Positions 17,297-25,760 are shown, counted from the stretch's first letter. The stretch: DNA of 64,000 bases from Roseiarcus sp050012775 (GCA_050012775.1 JBEKGN010000004.1:62001-126000), one strand, 5' to 3'. Numbers and translations are program-made. The notes: generated by a model from the letters alone, not told the origin.

Positions 17297-17638
17297 TCAA
17301 TGCGCGTCGAGGTTCGGCGGCAGGTTCAGATGCTGCTCGACCCGGCGAACGCGCGCTTCCAATTCGCTGATGAGCACGCCATGGCCGATGACGACGGGAT
17401 GATATTCGACGACGGCGCGGCGAAGCCCGACGATTTGTTCGCGCGTGACCTTGTGTTCGGCGTCGTTCTTGGCTTGCATCGTCGCCAGATCCGACGCCAC
17501 GTCGGCGTGCAGCGAGTGAATGTCGCTTCTCAACTCGGCCAATTCAGACTTAGTGGCCATGTCGGTTTTCACGTTGGCCACGTCGGCGCGCAGACCGCGA
17601 AGCAGTTCAAGCACGAGATTTTCCGGTTCGCCGCTCAT
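17297..17638 (-). CDS. Small coiled-coil protein, unknown function
   Basis: A 113-aa protein starting MSGEPENLVLELLRGLRADVANV. Heptad-like hydrophobic spacing with alternating charges runs through most of its length, ending ELEARVRRVEQHLNL, so a long coiled coil is likely. Similar small proteins occur as scattered paralogues in Rhizobiales and have no known function. An in-frame GTG at 17704 overlapping the ureG stop would add 22 residues, but these look non-conserved. It lies 62 bp downstream of ureG and may be cotranscribed. No signal peptide or membrane segment. Confidence 0.6.
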   Translation of the reverse strand: MSGEPENLVLELLRGLRADVANVKTDMATKSELAELRSDIHSLHADVASDLATMQAKNDAEHKVTREQIVGLRRAVVEYHPVVIGHGVLISELEARVRRVEQHLNLPPNLDAH

Positions 17639-17700
17639 GTAAGCACCGTATCTGAAATCGTCGCTTCGCGCCACCGACCGGCCAAAATCGCGGGCCAGGC

Positions 17701-18321
17701 TCACTCCGCCCCGAGTCCGCCCTTCTCGCGAATGAACGCGATCACCGCCTCGACGCCCTCGCCGGTCTTCATGTTGGTCATGACGAAGGGGCGGGTCTTG
17801 CGCATCAGGGCGGCGTCGCGCGCCATGATTTCGAGCGAGGCGCCGACGTAGGGGGCGAGGTCGATCTTGTTGATGACGAGAAGGTCGGAGCGGGTGACGC
17901 CCGGCCCCCCTTTACGCGGAATCTTCTCGCCGCCGGAGACGTCGATGACATAGATCGTGAGATCGGCGAGTTCGGGCGAAAAGGTCGCGGCGAGATTGTC
18001 GCCGCCGGATTCGACGAGGATGAGATCGAGCGCAGGAAAGCGCCGGCGCATTTCCTCGACCGCCGCCAAGTTGATCGAGGCGTCCTCGCGGATCGCGGTA
18101 TGCGGGCAGCCCCCGGTCTCGACGCCCATGATGCGCTCGGCCGGCAACGCGCCGGCCTCGACGAGGATGCGCGCGTCCTCCTTGGTGTAGATGTCGTTGG
18201 TGATCGCGGCGATGTCGAATTCGCCGCTGAGGCGCTTGCACAATTGCTCCATCAGCGCCGTCTTGCCGGAGCCGACGGGGCCGCCGACGCCGACGCGCAG
18301 GGGTTGTTGGGATCGGCTCAT
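17701..18321 (-). CDS. ureG: Urease accessory GTPase UreG
   Basis: A 206-aa SIMIBI GTPase with P-loop GPVGSGKT (residues 14-21), the nickel-binding CPH motif in ETGGCPHTAIREDAS, and ESGGDNLAATFSPELADL. UreG hydrolyses GTP to drive nickel delivery by the UreD/F/G complex to apo-urease in the cytoplasm. The start overlaps the ureF stop (ATGA). Together with ureF and ureE it forms a three-gene unit, but urease structural genes ureABC and ureD are not in this window. Confidence 0.97.
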   Translation of the reverse strand: MSRSQQPLRVGVGGPVGSGKTALMEQLCKRLSGEFDIAAITNDIYTKEDARILVEAGALPAERIMGVETGGCPHTAIREDASINLAAVEEMRRRFPALDLILVESGGDNLAATFSPELADLTIYVIDVSGGEKIPRKGGPGVTRSDLLVINKIDLAPYVGASLEIMARDAALMRKTRPFVMTNMKTGEGVEAVIAFIREKGGLGAE

Positions 18322-19016
18322 GAACGGAACAACCTCGAATATTGCGTTTCGTGCCGCATCGCGGCGATGTCGGAGCGGAAAGCCGAGGCGCCGAGATCCT
18401 CGAGCGTCGCGCCCGCCGCGGCGCGAGCCATCGCGCTGGCATCACGCAAGATCCCTGCCAGAACCCGCTGCCCGTCGGTCTGACCGATCACGCTCAGGCG
18501 AACCGCGGCCGAGACCAAATTGGCGAACAGGCCGACGACGAACGCCTGCGCCGCGCGTTCGCGCGCCATGCCATGGCCCGCGGCCGCCGCGGCGACCGCG
18601 ATCGGATAGGCGATCGCATCGCCGCGCTGGGGAACGCGAGCCAGCGCCTCGCAGTCCCACGCGGCGCGGGCCGCGAGGCGGAACGCGCCGCCCTGCGCGG
18701 TCGTCTCCAGCCGCCGCTCGGCCGAGCCGGCGAGGGCGATCGCCAGCTCATTGACTTCGTTCAGCGAACGCCAATCCTCAGCCTCCACCGCGCGATGCGC
18801 GGCCGCGAACAGGACCGCATCCGCGCGCGGCGCGCCAAACGCGGCGAGGTCGGCGAGCCATTCGCGCAGCGAGCCTGCATCGACGACGTCGCCCGCCTCG
18901 ACCGCCCATTCCAGGCCGTGCGAATAGGCGAACGAGCCCACGGGAAACGCGGGCGAGAGCCAGAGAAACAGCGGCAGTTCCCGCCAGTCGCCCGCTTCAG
19001 CGCTCGCCGTGGCCAT
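18318..19016 (-). CDS. ureF: Urease accessory protein UreF
   Basis: A 232-aa all-helical UreF: LFLWLSPAFPVGSFAYSHGLEWAVEAGDV at the N-terminus and AAFRSDIAAMRHETQYSRLFRS at the C-terminus are diagnostic. UreF bridges UreD and UreG and controls GTP hydrolysis. I start at the ATG at 19016, which overlaps the 3' end of ureE by 20 bp; the longer in-frame extension upstream only translates the His-rich codons of ureE in another frame (a poly-Thr artefact). Confidence 0.95.
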   Translation of the reverse strand: MATASAEAGDWRELPLFLWLSPAFPVGSFAYSHGLEWAVEAGDVVDAGSLREWLADLAAFGAPRADAVLFAAAHRAVEAEDWRSLNEVNELAIALAGSAERRLETTAQGGAFRLAARAAWDCEALARVPQRGDAIAYPIAVAAAAAGHGMARERAAQAFVVGLFANLVSAAVRLSVIGQTDGQRVLAGILRDASAMARAAAGATLEDLGASAFRSDIAAMRHETQYSRLFRS

Positions 19017-19620
19017 GATCGGGATCGTGACCGTGATCAGCGTGGTCGTGATGGTCGTGACCGCAGCCGGGGCCGTGGACATGCGGCTCGGCGCCGACGC
19101 TCTGATGATCGCCGTGGCGATGATGCGCGTCGCCGTGATGGGCATGGTCGTGGTCGTCGTCGTGGTCGTGACCATGGCCATGCGCCGGCGCGCGGACATA
19201 GGCGCCGCCTTCCGGATTGAACGGCGCCTCGATCGCGACGACTGCGCCGCCGAGGCCGCGCGCCATCTCCTCGATCACGGGATCCCGGCGGATGCGCAGG
19301 CTCTTTCTCATCAGTTCGGTCGGCAGGTGGCGATTGCCGAGGTGCCAGGCGATTCGCGTCAACGCGGCGGCGTCGGCGGCGCGAATTTCGATGAGGGATT
19401 CGGGCGCGGCGACGACTTCGACGATGCGGCCGTCCTCCAGTTTCAGCCCGTCGCCGGCGCGCAGCATCACCGCTTCGGGCAAATCGAGCAGGAAGCCGAG
19501 GCCGCGGACGCCGGTCATGGCGACGCGGCGGCGGTAGCGCTCGTCATAATCGAGCACCACCGTGTCGGCGGGCTCGCCCGACCAAGCGCCGGAGGGAACA
19601 ACGGAATGAGCGTGCAGCAT
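18997..19620 (-). CDS. ureE: Urease nickel metallochaperone UreE with long His-rich tail
   Basis: A 207-aa UreE. The N-terminal half has the peptide-binding domain and the DPVIEEMARGLG region; the C-terminal third is a His-rich tail with runs such as HGHGHDHDDDHDHAHHGDAHH and the motif HVHGPGCGH. The tail should store or buffer nickel. Start at ATG 19620 (MLHAHSVV) is clear because the in-frame upstream sequence only reads through a short tandem repeat and rnpB. It heads ureE-ureF-ureG and lies about 115 bp after the 3' end of rnpB. Confidence 0.93.
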   Translation of the reverse strand: MLHAHSVVPSGAWSGEPADTVVLDYDERYRRRVAMTGVRGLGFLLDLPEAVMLRAGDGLKLEDGRIVEVVAAPESLIEIRAADAAALTRIAWHLGNRHLPTELMRKSLRIRRDPVIEEMARGLGGAVVAIEAPFNPEGGAYVRAPAHGHGHDHDDDHDHAHHGDAHHRHGDHQSVGAEPHVHGPGCGHDHHDHADHGHDPDHGHGER

Positions 19621-19631
19621 GGGGGCCTCGG

Positions 19632-19720
<89 letters not shown>

Positions 19721-19736
19721 CCTTTCTTCGAAAAAA

Positions 19737-20144
19737 CGCCAGCCGGCCTGTAAGCCGGGTTCTGTATGGCCGGGAGCCAAGTGGCTCCCGACGTGACGAC
19801 CATTCCTCTGGGACGCCCGTCGCCGGGCGCCTCAAGCAACCAACCCGAGCGACAAGGCCCGCGGACTGGCCCCGAGACGCCTTGCGGCGCCGCGCATCGC
19901 TCCTATTCGGTCTTGCTCCCGGCGGGGCTTGCCGTGCCGCCGACGTTGCCGCCGACGCGGTGCGCTCTTGCCGCACCCTTTCACCCTTGCCGGCCCCGGG
20001 GCTTTCGCCTTGCGGCCGGCGGTTTGCTTTCTGTGGCGCTGTCCCTGGGGTCGCCCCCGCCGGACGTTATCCGGCGCCGTGTCCGCGTGGAGCCCGGACT
20101 TTCCTCCGCCCGAAGGCGACGGCCGTCCGGCCGACTGGCTGGCG
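19737..20144 (-). ncRNA. rnpB: RNase P RNA (class A)
   Basis: On the minus strand the conserved 5' block GGAGGAAAGTCCGGGCTCC is present after a hairpin, and the 3' block ACAGAACCCGGCTTACAG closes the molecule. GCCAGCCAGTCGGCC at the 5' end pairs with GGCCGGCTGGC at the 3' end (P1). Internal AGGGTGAAAGGGTGCGG and GAGCGCACCG match the class A core (P10-P12). RNase P matures the 5' ends of tRNAs. A run of six T residues directly after the P1 strand (19731-19736) probably terminates transcription. End points are good to a few bases. Confidence 0.95.
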
Positions 20145-20147
20145 TGC

Positions 20148-20176
20148 AATAGGCTCAGCGGGCCGGGCCGGTCAAG
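20148..20176 (-). promoter_or_regulatory. Sigma-70-type promoter of rnpB
   Basis: On the minus strand CTTGAC (20176-20171) and CCTATT (20153-20148) are spaced by 17 bp and end about 4-7 bp before the expected 5' end of RNase P RNA. This matches the alphaproteobacterial housekeeping consensus (CTTGAC, 17 bp, CTATAT). Confidence 0.75.
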
Positions 20177-20335
20177 CGGCGGGACAGGCGATGGGCGCGG
20201 CCAGCCGCCCCCCTCCGGCGCGAATCGCGCGAAATCGCCGATATTGAGGCATCGCAAGGCGGCGCCGGGACGATTCGCGTAAGGGATGAAGCGCGATCTT
20301 GTCGCATGCCCTTACGGGCGTTCCTCCCCTAACTC

Positions 20336-20355
20336 GGGCCGCCTGACGGCGGCCC
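20336..20355. terminator. GC-rich hairpin beyond the DMT exporter gene
   Basis: GGGCCGCC-TGAC-GGCGGCCC, an 8-bp perfect stem 9 bp after the stop of the minus-strand gene at 20364. The T-rich flank (TTCCCTTTTC) is on the plus-strand side, so on the minus strand it lacks a clear U-tract; it may still help end or stabilise the transcript. Confidence 0.5.
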
Positions 20356-20363
20356 TTCCCTTT

Positions 20364-21245
20364 TCAGACAGCGGCGACTCGGAGCCGTCGGCCGGCGAAG
20401 ACGAGCGCCATCGCCAAAATAGCGCAGATCGCCGTTTCCGCGTCGATGGCCTCGCCGAGCAGCGCGGCGGCGAGGGCGAAGGTCAGAAAGGGCTGCACGA
20501 GTTGAACCTGGCTGACCCGCGCGACGCCGCCGAGCGCCAGCGCGGCGTTCCACGCGAAAAAGCCGAAATACATGCTCATCGCGCCGAGATAGAGAAGGCA
20601 GGCCCAGGCCAGGGCGCTCACTTCAGCGGGATCGGCGGGGCGCCAGGCGAAGCTCAGCGGCGCGGAGACGGGCAGGGCGAACACGACGATCCACGAAATG
20701 ACGTCGCGCGCCGGCATCCGCCGCGACAATTGCGCCGACCAGGTGTAGCCCAGCGCCGCACAGGCGACCGCGAGCAGCAGCAGCGCGTCGCCGCCTTCGA
20801 GGACGCCGCCGCCGCGACGCAAGGCGAAGCCAACGACCAGCGCGGCGCCGAGGATCGCTGAGGCCCAAAACGCCGGCGAAGGCCGTTCGCGATCGATCAG
20901 CGCGGCGACGACCGCGGTGGCGAGCGGCAGCACGGCGACGACCACGCCGGCGTGCGCGGCGGGGAGCGAGCGCATCGCGAAACCGGTGAAACCGGGAAAG
21001 CCGGCGGCCAGACACAGCGCGCTGAGGCCGAGCTTGGGAAAATCGCGCCACGGCGGCGCTCGGCCGCCCGCGGCCAGCACCGGAATCGCGATCAGCCCGG
21101 CGATCGCCGCGCGCGCGGCGGTGAGGAATTCGGGGCTGAGGCTCGTCACCGCCAGCCGCGTCGCCGGCAGTGTCGCGGCGAAGACCGCGACCCCGACGAA
21201 GCCGAGCGCCATGCCCAGCGTCTCCGCGCGCCGCGGCGGCGTCAC
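20364..21245 (-). CDS. DMT/EamA family transporter
   Basis: A 293-aa inner-membrane protein with about ten hydrophobic segments in two EamA repeats; the first begins LGMALGFVGVAVFAATLPATRLAV and the second near ALLLLAVACAALGYTWSAQL. DMT exporters move amino acids or metabolites out of the cell. Start is a GTG at 21245 overlapping the DUF1127 stop (GTGA). The pair is divergent from the MocR-type regulator at 21656, a usual arrangement in which the regulator controls the exporter; the substrate is unknown. Confidence 0.87.
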   Translation of the reverse strand: MTPPRRAETLGMALGFVGVAVFAATLPATRLAVTSLSPEFLTAARAAIAGLIAIPVLAAGGRAPPWRDFPKLGLSALCLAAGFPGFTGFAMRSLPAAHAGVVVAVLPLATAVVAALIDRERPSPAFWASAILGAALVVGFALRRGGGVLEGGDALLLLAVACAALGYTWSAQLSRRMPARDVISWIVVFALPVSAPLSFAWRPADPAEVSALAWACLLYLGAMSMYFGFFAWNAALALGGVARVSQVQLVQPFLTFALAAALLGEAIDAETAICAILAMALVFAGRRLRVAAV

Positions 21246-21553
21246 GCCCCGATCCTGCCGGACCGGAGGCCGCGCGTTCGCGGGGCGCGGGATCGCGACG
21301 GCCGGCGATCGACCGTCTGGATGCGCGCCTCGCGGGCGCGGGCCGCGAGGAGCGCGGTCGGATCGCCGCCGAGCGGAAGCGCCGTCGCGTCGCGAATATC
21401 CTGCGGCACGAGGCCGATATCGGCCAGCTCGCGCGCGTCCATCGCGGCCAACTGGCGCAACGCCGCGCGCGCCGCGACGACGCGCGCCGGCCAAAGAGCG
21501 ATTCGAGCGCCCCAGACAAAGATCTTCCTTCCGATGCGCCGCGCCTCGTTCAT
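21242..21553 (-). CDS. DUF1127 domain protein
   Basis: A 103-aa protein with the DUF1127 motif LRQLAAMDARELADIGLVPQDI (about residues 31-52, shown as family pattern). DUF1127 proteins are small, basic, alphaproteobacterial proteins; some bind RNA and affect phosphate or carbon metabolism. The ATG at 21553 follows an AAAGGAGCGGG ribosome site. The C-terminal half is Arg-rich (RRPSRSRAPRTRGLRSGR), longer than the usual 50-75-residue family members. It is cotranscribed with the DMT transporter by a GTGA overlap. Confidence 0.85.
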   Translation of the reverse strand: MNEARRIGRKIFVWGARIALWPARVVAARAALRQLAAMDARELADIGLVPQDIRDATALPLGGDPTALLAARAREARIQTVDRRPSRSRAPRTRGLRSGRIGA

Positions 21554-21615
21554 GACCCGCTCCTTTCGCGCCCCCTCATCGCGGAAGCGGGCTGGCGCCG
21601 CCAGAGACAATCAGA

Positions 21616-21635
21616 TACAGTTCGGCTGAACTGTA
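21616..21635. promoter_or_regulatory. Palindromic operator in the DUF1127/MocR divergent spacer
   Basis: Perfect 8-bp arms TACAGTTC and GAACTGTA around GGCT, 20 bp before the start of the MocR-type gene and 62 bp before the divergent DUF1127 start. The position suits autoregulation and control of the exporter by the MocR protein. Confidence 0.65.
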
Positions 21636-21655
21636 CCAGCCAAAGGGCAATACAG

Positions 21656-23086
21656 ATGCTCGATCGCCCGCCGCCTGAGAATCGCGCGCCGACGCGAGTC
21701 GGCGCCGTCATGGCCTCTCTCAAGGGCCGCATGGACAGCCGCGCGCTGGCGCCCGGCGCGCGGCTGCCGTCGGTGCGCGCGCTCGCAACCAGTCTGGCGG
21801 TGTCGAAGTCGACGGTTGTCGAGGCCTATGATCGGCTGGTCGCCGAGGGCGCGGTGGTCGCGCGGCGCGGCTCGGGCTTTTTCGTCGCGGGGCCGACGCG
21901 CCCGCTGGTGCTCGCGCGAACGGTCGAGCGGCGGGAGCCGGTGGCCGACTGGCTGTGGTCGATTCGCGCCGCGCTCGATGCCGATCCCGACCTGGTGCAG
22001 CCGGGCTCGGGCTGGCTGCCCGAATCCTGGCTGCCGGAACTCGGGATGCAGCGGGCGTTGCGCGACCTCGCGCGCGACCGCGCGTTCCGCAAGACGCAAT
22101 ACGATTCGCCGATCGGCTACGCGCCGCTGCGCCGTCAGCTCGCGGTGCGCCTCGGCGAGCGCGGCGTCGCGGCCTCGCCCGAGCAGATCGTGCTGACCGA
22201 ATCGAGCACCCAGGGGGTGGACCTCGCGCTACGCTTCCTCGTCCAGCCCGGCGACACGGTGGCGGTCGACGATCCCAGCTATTTTCGGCTGCTGCCGCTG
22301 CTCAACGCCCATCGCGTGAACATCGTTGCGGCGCCCCTCACGCCGAAAGGGCCGGACGTCGAGGCGCTCGCGAACCTGTTTGCGACCCATGCGCCGCGCG
22401 TCTATCTGACCATCGCCGGCCTGCACAATCCGACCGGCGCTTCCCTTTCGGCGGCCGTCGCGCATCGCCTGCTCAAGCTCGCCGAGCGGCACGACGTCGT
22501 CATCATCGAGGACGAAATCTTCGCCGATTTCGAGCCGGGGCCGCCCGCCGCGCGGCTGGCGGGATTCGACGGGCTCGAGCGCGTCATTCAGGTCGGCAGT
22601 TATTCGAAGACGATCTCGGCGGCGCTGCGCTGCGGCTATCTGGCGGTCCGCCCCGACTGGGTCGATCCGATCGTCGATCTGAAACTCGCGACGTCGCTCA
22701 GCAGCAGCCGTTTCGCCGCCGCGTTCCTCCACCGGATGCTGACCGAAGCCGGCTACCGGCGTCACTTGGGCGCGTTGCGCGCCCGCCTCGCCGAGGCGAT
22801 GGGAAGGACGCTTGCGCGTCTCAAGGCCGGCGGCCTGACGCCGTGGATCGCGCCGAGCGGCGGCATGTTCGTCTGGGCGCGGCTGCCCGATGGGCTCGAC
22901 GCGACCCAAGTCGCCCGTCTCGGCCTGCGCAACGGCGTGGCCTTGGCGCCCGGACCGGTCTTCAGCGCTTCGGACGAAGCGCGCAGTTTCCTGCGTTTCA
23001 ACGCCGCGGCGAGCGTCAGCCCGCGCGGCTTCGAGGCGCTCGACCAGGCGATGGCCGCCGCCGCCCGCGAGCCCGCCGCGCCGTGA
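21656..23086 (+). CDS. MocR/PdxR-type regulator (GntR HTH fused to aminotransferase domain)
   Basis: A 476-aa protein. Residues 1-75 form a GntR winged helix (LPSVRALATSLAVSKSTVVEAYDRL, as motif), the rest a fold-type I aminotransferase domain with GLHNPTGASLS, VIIEDEIFADF and SYSKTISAALRCGYLAV, whose Lys should bind PLP. Such regulators sense PLP or amino acids. The ATG at 21656 sits 20 bp after a perfect palindrome. It is divergent from DUF1127 and the DMT exporter, its likely targets. The PLP lysine is conserved, so cofactor binding is expected, catalysis is not. Confidence 0.9.
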   Translation: MLDRPPPENRAPTRVGAVMASLKGRMDSRALAPGARLPSVRALATSLAVSKSTVVEAYDRLVAEGAVVARRGSGFFVAGPTRPLVLARTVERREPVADWLWSIRAALDADPDLVQPGSGWLPESWLPELGMQRALRDLARDRAFRKTQYDSPIGYAPLRRQLAVRLGERGVAASPEQIVLTESSTQGVDLALRFLVQPGDTVAVDDPSYFRLLPLLNAHRVNIVAAPLTPKGPDVEALANLFATHAPRVYLTIAGLHNPTGASLSAAVAHRLLKLAERHDVVIIEDEIFADFEPGPPAARLAGFDGLERVIQVGSYSKTISAALRCGYLAVRPDWVDPIVDLKLATSLSSSRFAAAFLHRMLTEAGYRRHLGALRARLAEAMGRTLARLKAGGLTPWIAPSGGMFVWARLPDGLDATQVARLGLRNGVALAPGPVFSASDEARSFLRFNAAASVSPRGFEALDQAMAAAAREPAAP

Positions 23087-23253
23087 GCCGCCGCGGCGAA
23101 ATTCACCTTGGGTTCACCAAATCTGTGCCAGCCTCGAGAATGTGGTACGGCTGAAGGGGGCGTGTGGGGTCAGGGGTCGCGGCGCGCAAGCGGCCAGACC
23201 GCAACAGGAACGTTCGCGTGCGGCTTTCACGCGACGCATAGGAGACGGGTGTG

Positions 23254-23580
23254 ATGAAGAAACTCATTTTCCTTTCGCTGGCCATGGCGACAGCCGTGTC
23301 GGTGGCGGGCTGCGACACGCCGCAGGGCCAGAACGCGGCGGGCGGCGCCTTGGTCGGCGGCGCGACGGGCGCGCTGATCGGCGGGGCGCTGACCAACCGC
23401 CCCGGCGGCGCCCTGGTCGGCGGAATCGCCGGCGCCGCCACCGGCGCCATGATCGGTTCGGCTGCGACTCCGCCGGGCCCCGGCTATTATCCGCCCGGGC
23501 CGCCGCCAGGGGGGCCGGGGAACTGCGCCGAGTGGTATTATGATTATTACGGCAACCGCGTTTGCCGCGCCTATTATTGA
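23254..23580 (+). CDS. Glycine-zipper outer-membrane lipoprotein
   Basis: A 108-aa protein with a type II signal peptide and lipobox VAGC (Cys about residue 21), then glycine-zipper repeats GGALVGGATGALIGGAL and GGALVGGIAGAATGAMIG, and a Pro/Tyr-rich end with a CAEWYYDYYGNRVC segment. These proteins (SlyB/OsmB-like) sit in the outer membrane, with the zipper forming helical hairpins. The ATG at 23254 has GGAG eight to ten bases upstream. No neighbouring gene suggests a specific role. Confidence 0.85.
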   Translation: MKKLIFLSLAMATAVSVAGCDTPQGQNAAGGALVGGATGALIGGALTNRPGGALVGGIAGAATGAMIGSAATPPGPGYYPPGPPPGGPGNCAEWYYDYYGNRVCRAYY

Positions 23581-23666
23581 TCGATTCCCTCCTCCCCCGC
23601 CTTCCCCGGGCGGGGGAGCGCCCCCTCGGAGCCTTGCCGCTTGCCGCCGACGCGTGAGCGCGCCGC

Positions 23667-24446
23667 GTGACGGCGCCCCCGATTCCGGACAGCCCGATCG
23701 CCGGCGCCTTCCTGCCCTCGCCCAATTTCGGCGAGCGGCGCGGCTATGCGCGGCCCGACAGCGTCATCCTGCATTACACGGGCATGCCTACGGCCGAGGG
23801 CGCGCTGGCGTTGCTGCGCGATCCGGCTTCCCAGGTCTCGGCGCATTATTTCGTCGGGGAGAGCGGCGAGGTCGCGCAGCTCGTCGCCGAGGATAAGCGC
23901 GCCTGGCACGCGGGGTTAAGCTTTTGGCGCGGCGAGAGCGATCTCAATTCCGCTTCGATCGGCGTCGAGATCGTCAATCCCGGCCACGACGGCGCCCTGC
24001 CGCCGTTTCCGCGCCGGCAGATCGACGCCGTCATTGGATTGTGCCGCGACATCGCCGCGCGGCGCGCGATTCGCCCCGAACGCATTCTCGCCCATTCCGA
24101 CATCGCGCCCGCGCGCAAGCGCGATCCCGGCGAGAAATTCCCCTGGGACGTTCTCGCGCGCGCCGGCGTCGGCCATTGGACCGACCCCGCTCCGGTCGTC
24201 GGCGGCGCGCTCATCGGCGCGGGACAGGAGGGGCCGCCGATCCGCGCGCTGCAGGCGATGCTCGCGCTCTACGGCTACGGCGTCGAACTCACCGGCGTCT
24301 ACGACCGGCAGACCAGAACGGTGGTGACCGCGTTTCAGCGCCATTTCCGCCGCGAGCGCGTCGACGGCGAAGCGGATTCTTCGACCATCGCCACGCTGCG
24401 CGCTCTGATCGATTCCCTCCACAACAAGGACGCTCGGCTCTCATGA
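23667..24446 (+). CDS. N-acetylmuramoyl-L-alanine amidase, AmiD-like
   Basis: A 259-aa protein with an Amidase_2 domain: VILHYTGMPT (first Zn His), then HYFVGESGEVAQLV, AWHAGLSFW, SIGVEIVNPGH and HSDIAPARKRDPGEKFPW (Zn His and Asp). Residues about 185-250 form a PG_binding_1 domain (IRALQAMLALYGYGVELTG). It should cleave the amide between MurNAc and the peptide during wall recycling. Start is a GTG at 23667; no signal peptide is evident, so it may act in the cytoplasm or be exported in another way. It overlaps the RidA gene (ATGA). Confidence 0.88.
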   Translation: MTAPPIPDSPIAGAFLPSPNFGERRGYARPDSVILHYTGMPTAEGALALLRDPASQVSAHYFVGESGEVAQLVAEDKRAWHAGLSFWRGESDLNSASIGVEIVNPGHDGALPPFPRRQIDAVIGLCRDIAARRAIRPERILAHSDIAPARKRDPGEKFPWDVLARAGVGHWTDPAPVVGGALIGAGQEGPPIRALQAMLALYGYGVELTGVYDRQTRTVVTAFQRHFRRERVDGEADSSTIATLRALIDSLHNKDARLS

Positions 24447-24829
24447 CGCGAAAGCTCGTCAAGTCCGGTTCGCCGCTCGAAGCCGAAATCGGCTTTTCGC
24501 GCGCGGTGCGCGTGGGCGCGCATGTCTTCGTCGCGGGAACCGCGCCGATCGCCCCGGACGGCTCCGTCGCCGCGCCCGGCGACGTCTACGGCCAGACGCG
24601 GCGTTGCCTGGAAATCATCGCGGCGGCGCTCGCCGACGCCGGCGCTACGCTCGGCGACGTCGCGCGCACGCGCCTGATGCTCACCGACATCCGGCAATGG
24701 CGCGAAGCGGCCCGCGCCCACGGCGAGTACTTCCGCCAGGCGCGGCCCGCCTGCACGTTCGTCCAAGTCGGCGGCTTCATCGATCCCGGCTGGCTGGTCG
24801 AGGTCGAGGCCGACGCGGTTCTCGACTGA
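24443..24829 (+). CDS. RidA family protein
   Basis: A 128-aa RidA-like protein with VFVAGTAPIAPDGSVAAPGDVYGQ, DVARTRLMLTDIRQW and a VEVEADAVLD end. RidA members deaminate enamine/imine intermediates, but many paralogues lack this activity; the typical catalytic Arg near the C-terminus is not clearly present (PACTFVQVGGFIDPGWLVEVEA), so this could be a non-deaminating subgroup. The ATG overlaps the amidase stop, suggesting coupled translation. It is unrelated in sequence context to the RidA at 12624. Confidence 0.8.
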   Translation: MTRKLVKSGSPLEAEIGFSRAVRVGAHVFVAGTAPIAPDGSVAAPGDVYGQTRRCLEIIAAALADAGATLGDVARTRLMLTDIRQWREAARAHGEYFRQARPACTFVQVGGFIDPGWLVEVEADAVLD

Positions 24830-24944
24830 AGCCCGGGGCGCAGCGCCTCTCCGCCGCTCCGTCACGGGACTGTTGCGACAGATTGATGAGATCGCCGAAG
24901 GGCGCGCCGCTCGGGCCGACGGCGGGCCCGGGAAACCGTCGCCG

Positions 24945-25760
24945 ATGCCCTACGCCAAACCTCTCGAGACTCTCTACGCCGCGCGGTCGTGGCGCTTGGC
25001 GATCGGCGTCGCCATTTTCGTCAACTCGGTCGTCTTGGGGGCGATCACCGAGGCGCCGGAAGGGTCGCTCATGGCCTGGCGCCTCGGGCGCGCCGATGAG
25101 GCTCTGCTGGCTCTCCTGGTGTTCGACGCCTTGCTGTGCATCGTCGTCAAGCGGCTCGCCGTGCTGCACAGCGGCTGGGACATGTTCGACATCGGGGTGA
25201 CGCTCGCCTCGCTGTCGCCGAGCGTCGGCGTGCTGTCGGCGTTCCGCGTGCTGCGCGTGGTCCGCGTGATGCGCCTGATATCCTTCGTTCCGCGCGGACG
25301 CGCGACGGTCGACGCGTTGCTGGGCGCGCTGCGCAACATGGCGGCGGCCTTCATGATCCTGGCCGTGGTGTTCTACAGCTTCGTGGTGATCGCCACCAAC
25401 CTGTTCCGCGACATCGATCCCGCGCATTACGGCACGCTCGGCCGCTCCGCCGCGCATCTCTATTCCGTCATGGTGAGCCTCGGCTCCAATTTGGAATCCG
25501 AGAAGGTGTTCGCCGCCGAGCCTTGGTCGCTGATGCTCTTCGGCGCCTTCATCGTCGTGGCCAGCTTCGGCCTCCTCAACATGTTCATCGCGGTGCTGGT
25601 GGCGGCGCTGAAAGAACAGCTCGACCGCGAGAACGTGGCCGAGGAGCGCGCCCATTTCGAGCGCCTGGAACAAAAGATCGACGCGCTGTCGGCCGCCATC
25701 GAGGCCTTGCGCTTGCGCGAGCGCGAGGAGACGCGGCCGCCCTTCACAACGGCAGGCTGA
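24945..25760 (+). CDS. BacNav-like voltage-gated ion channel, unusual pore
   Basis: A 271-aa six-helix channel subunit. S4 is clear (FRVLRVVRVMRLISFVPRGR, Arg at about 101, 104, 107, 110), the pore helix starts YGTLGRSAAHLYSVM (162-176) and S6 is FGAFIVVASFGLLNMFIAVLVAAL (199-222), followed by a C-terminal coiled coil (about 224-262) as in bacterial sodium channels, which assemble as tetramers. The expected filter TLESW is not present: the segment reads VSLGSNLESEK, either a substitution or a five-residue insertion before LES, with the Trp lost. Ion selectivity cannot be predicted. An upstream in-frame start at 24873 is less likely. Confidence 0.82.
   Translation: MPYAKPLETLYAARSWRLAIGVAIFVNSVVLGAITEAPEGSLMAWRLGRADEALLALLVFDALLCIVVKRLAVLHSGWDMFDIGVTLASLSPSVGVLSAFRVLRVVRVMRLISFVPRGRATVDALLGALRNMAAAFMILAVVFYSFVVIATNLFRDIDPAHYGTLGRSAAHLYSVMVSLGSNLESEKVFAAEPWSLMLFGAFIVVASFGLLNMFIAVLVAALKEQLDRENVAEERAHFERLEQKIDALSAAIEALRLREREETRPPFTTAG

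Noticed and set aside
19016..19199. Poly-Thr N-terminal extension of ureF
   Set aside because: It is the His-rich ureE tail read in another frame.
23123..23137. TGGCAC-like match on the minus strand before the lipoprotein gene
   Set aside because: The -12 half does not match TTGC and no minus-strand gene starts there.
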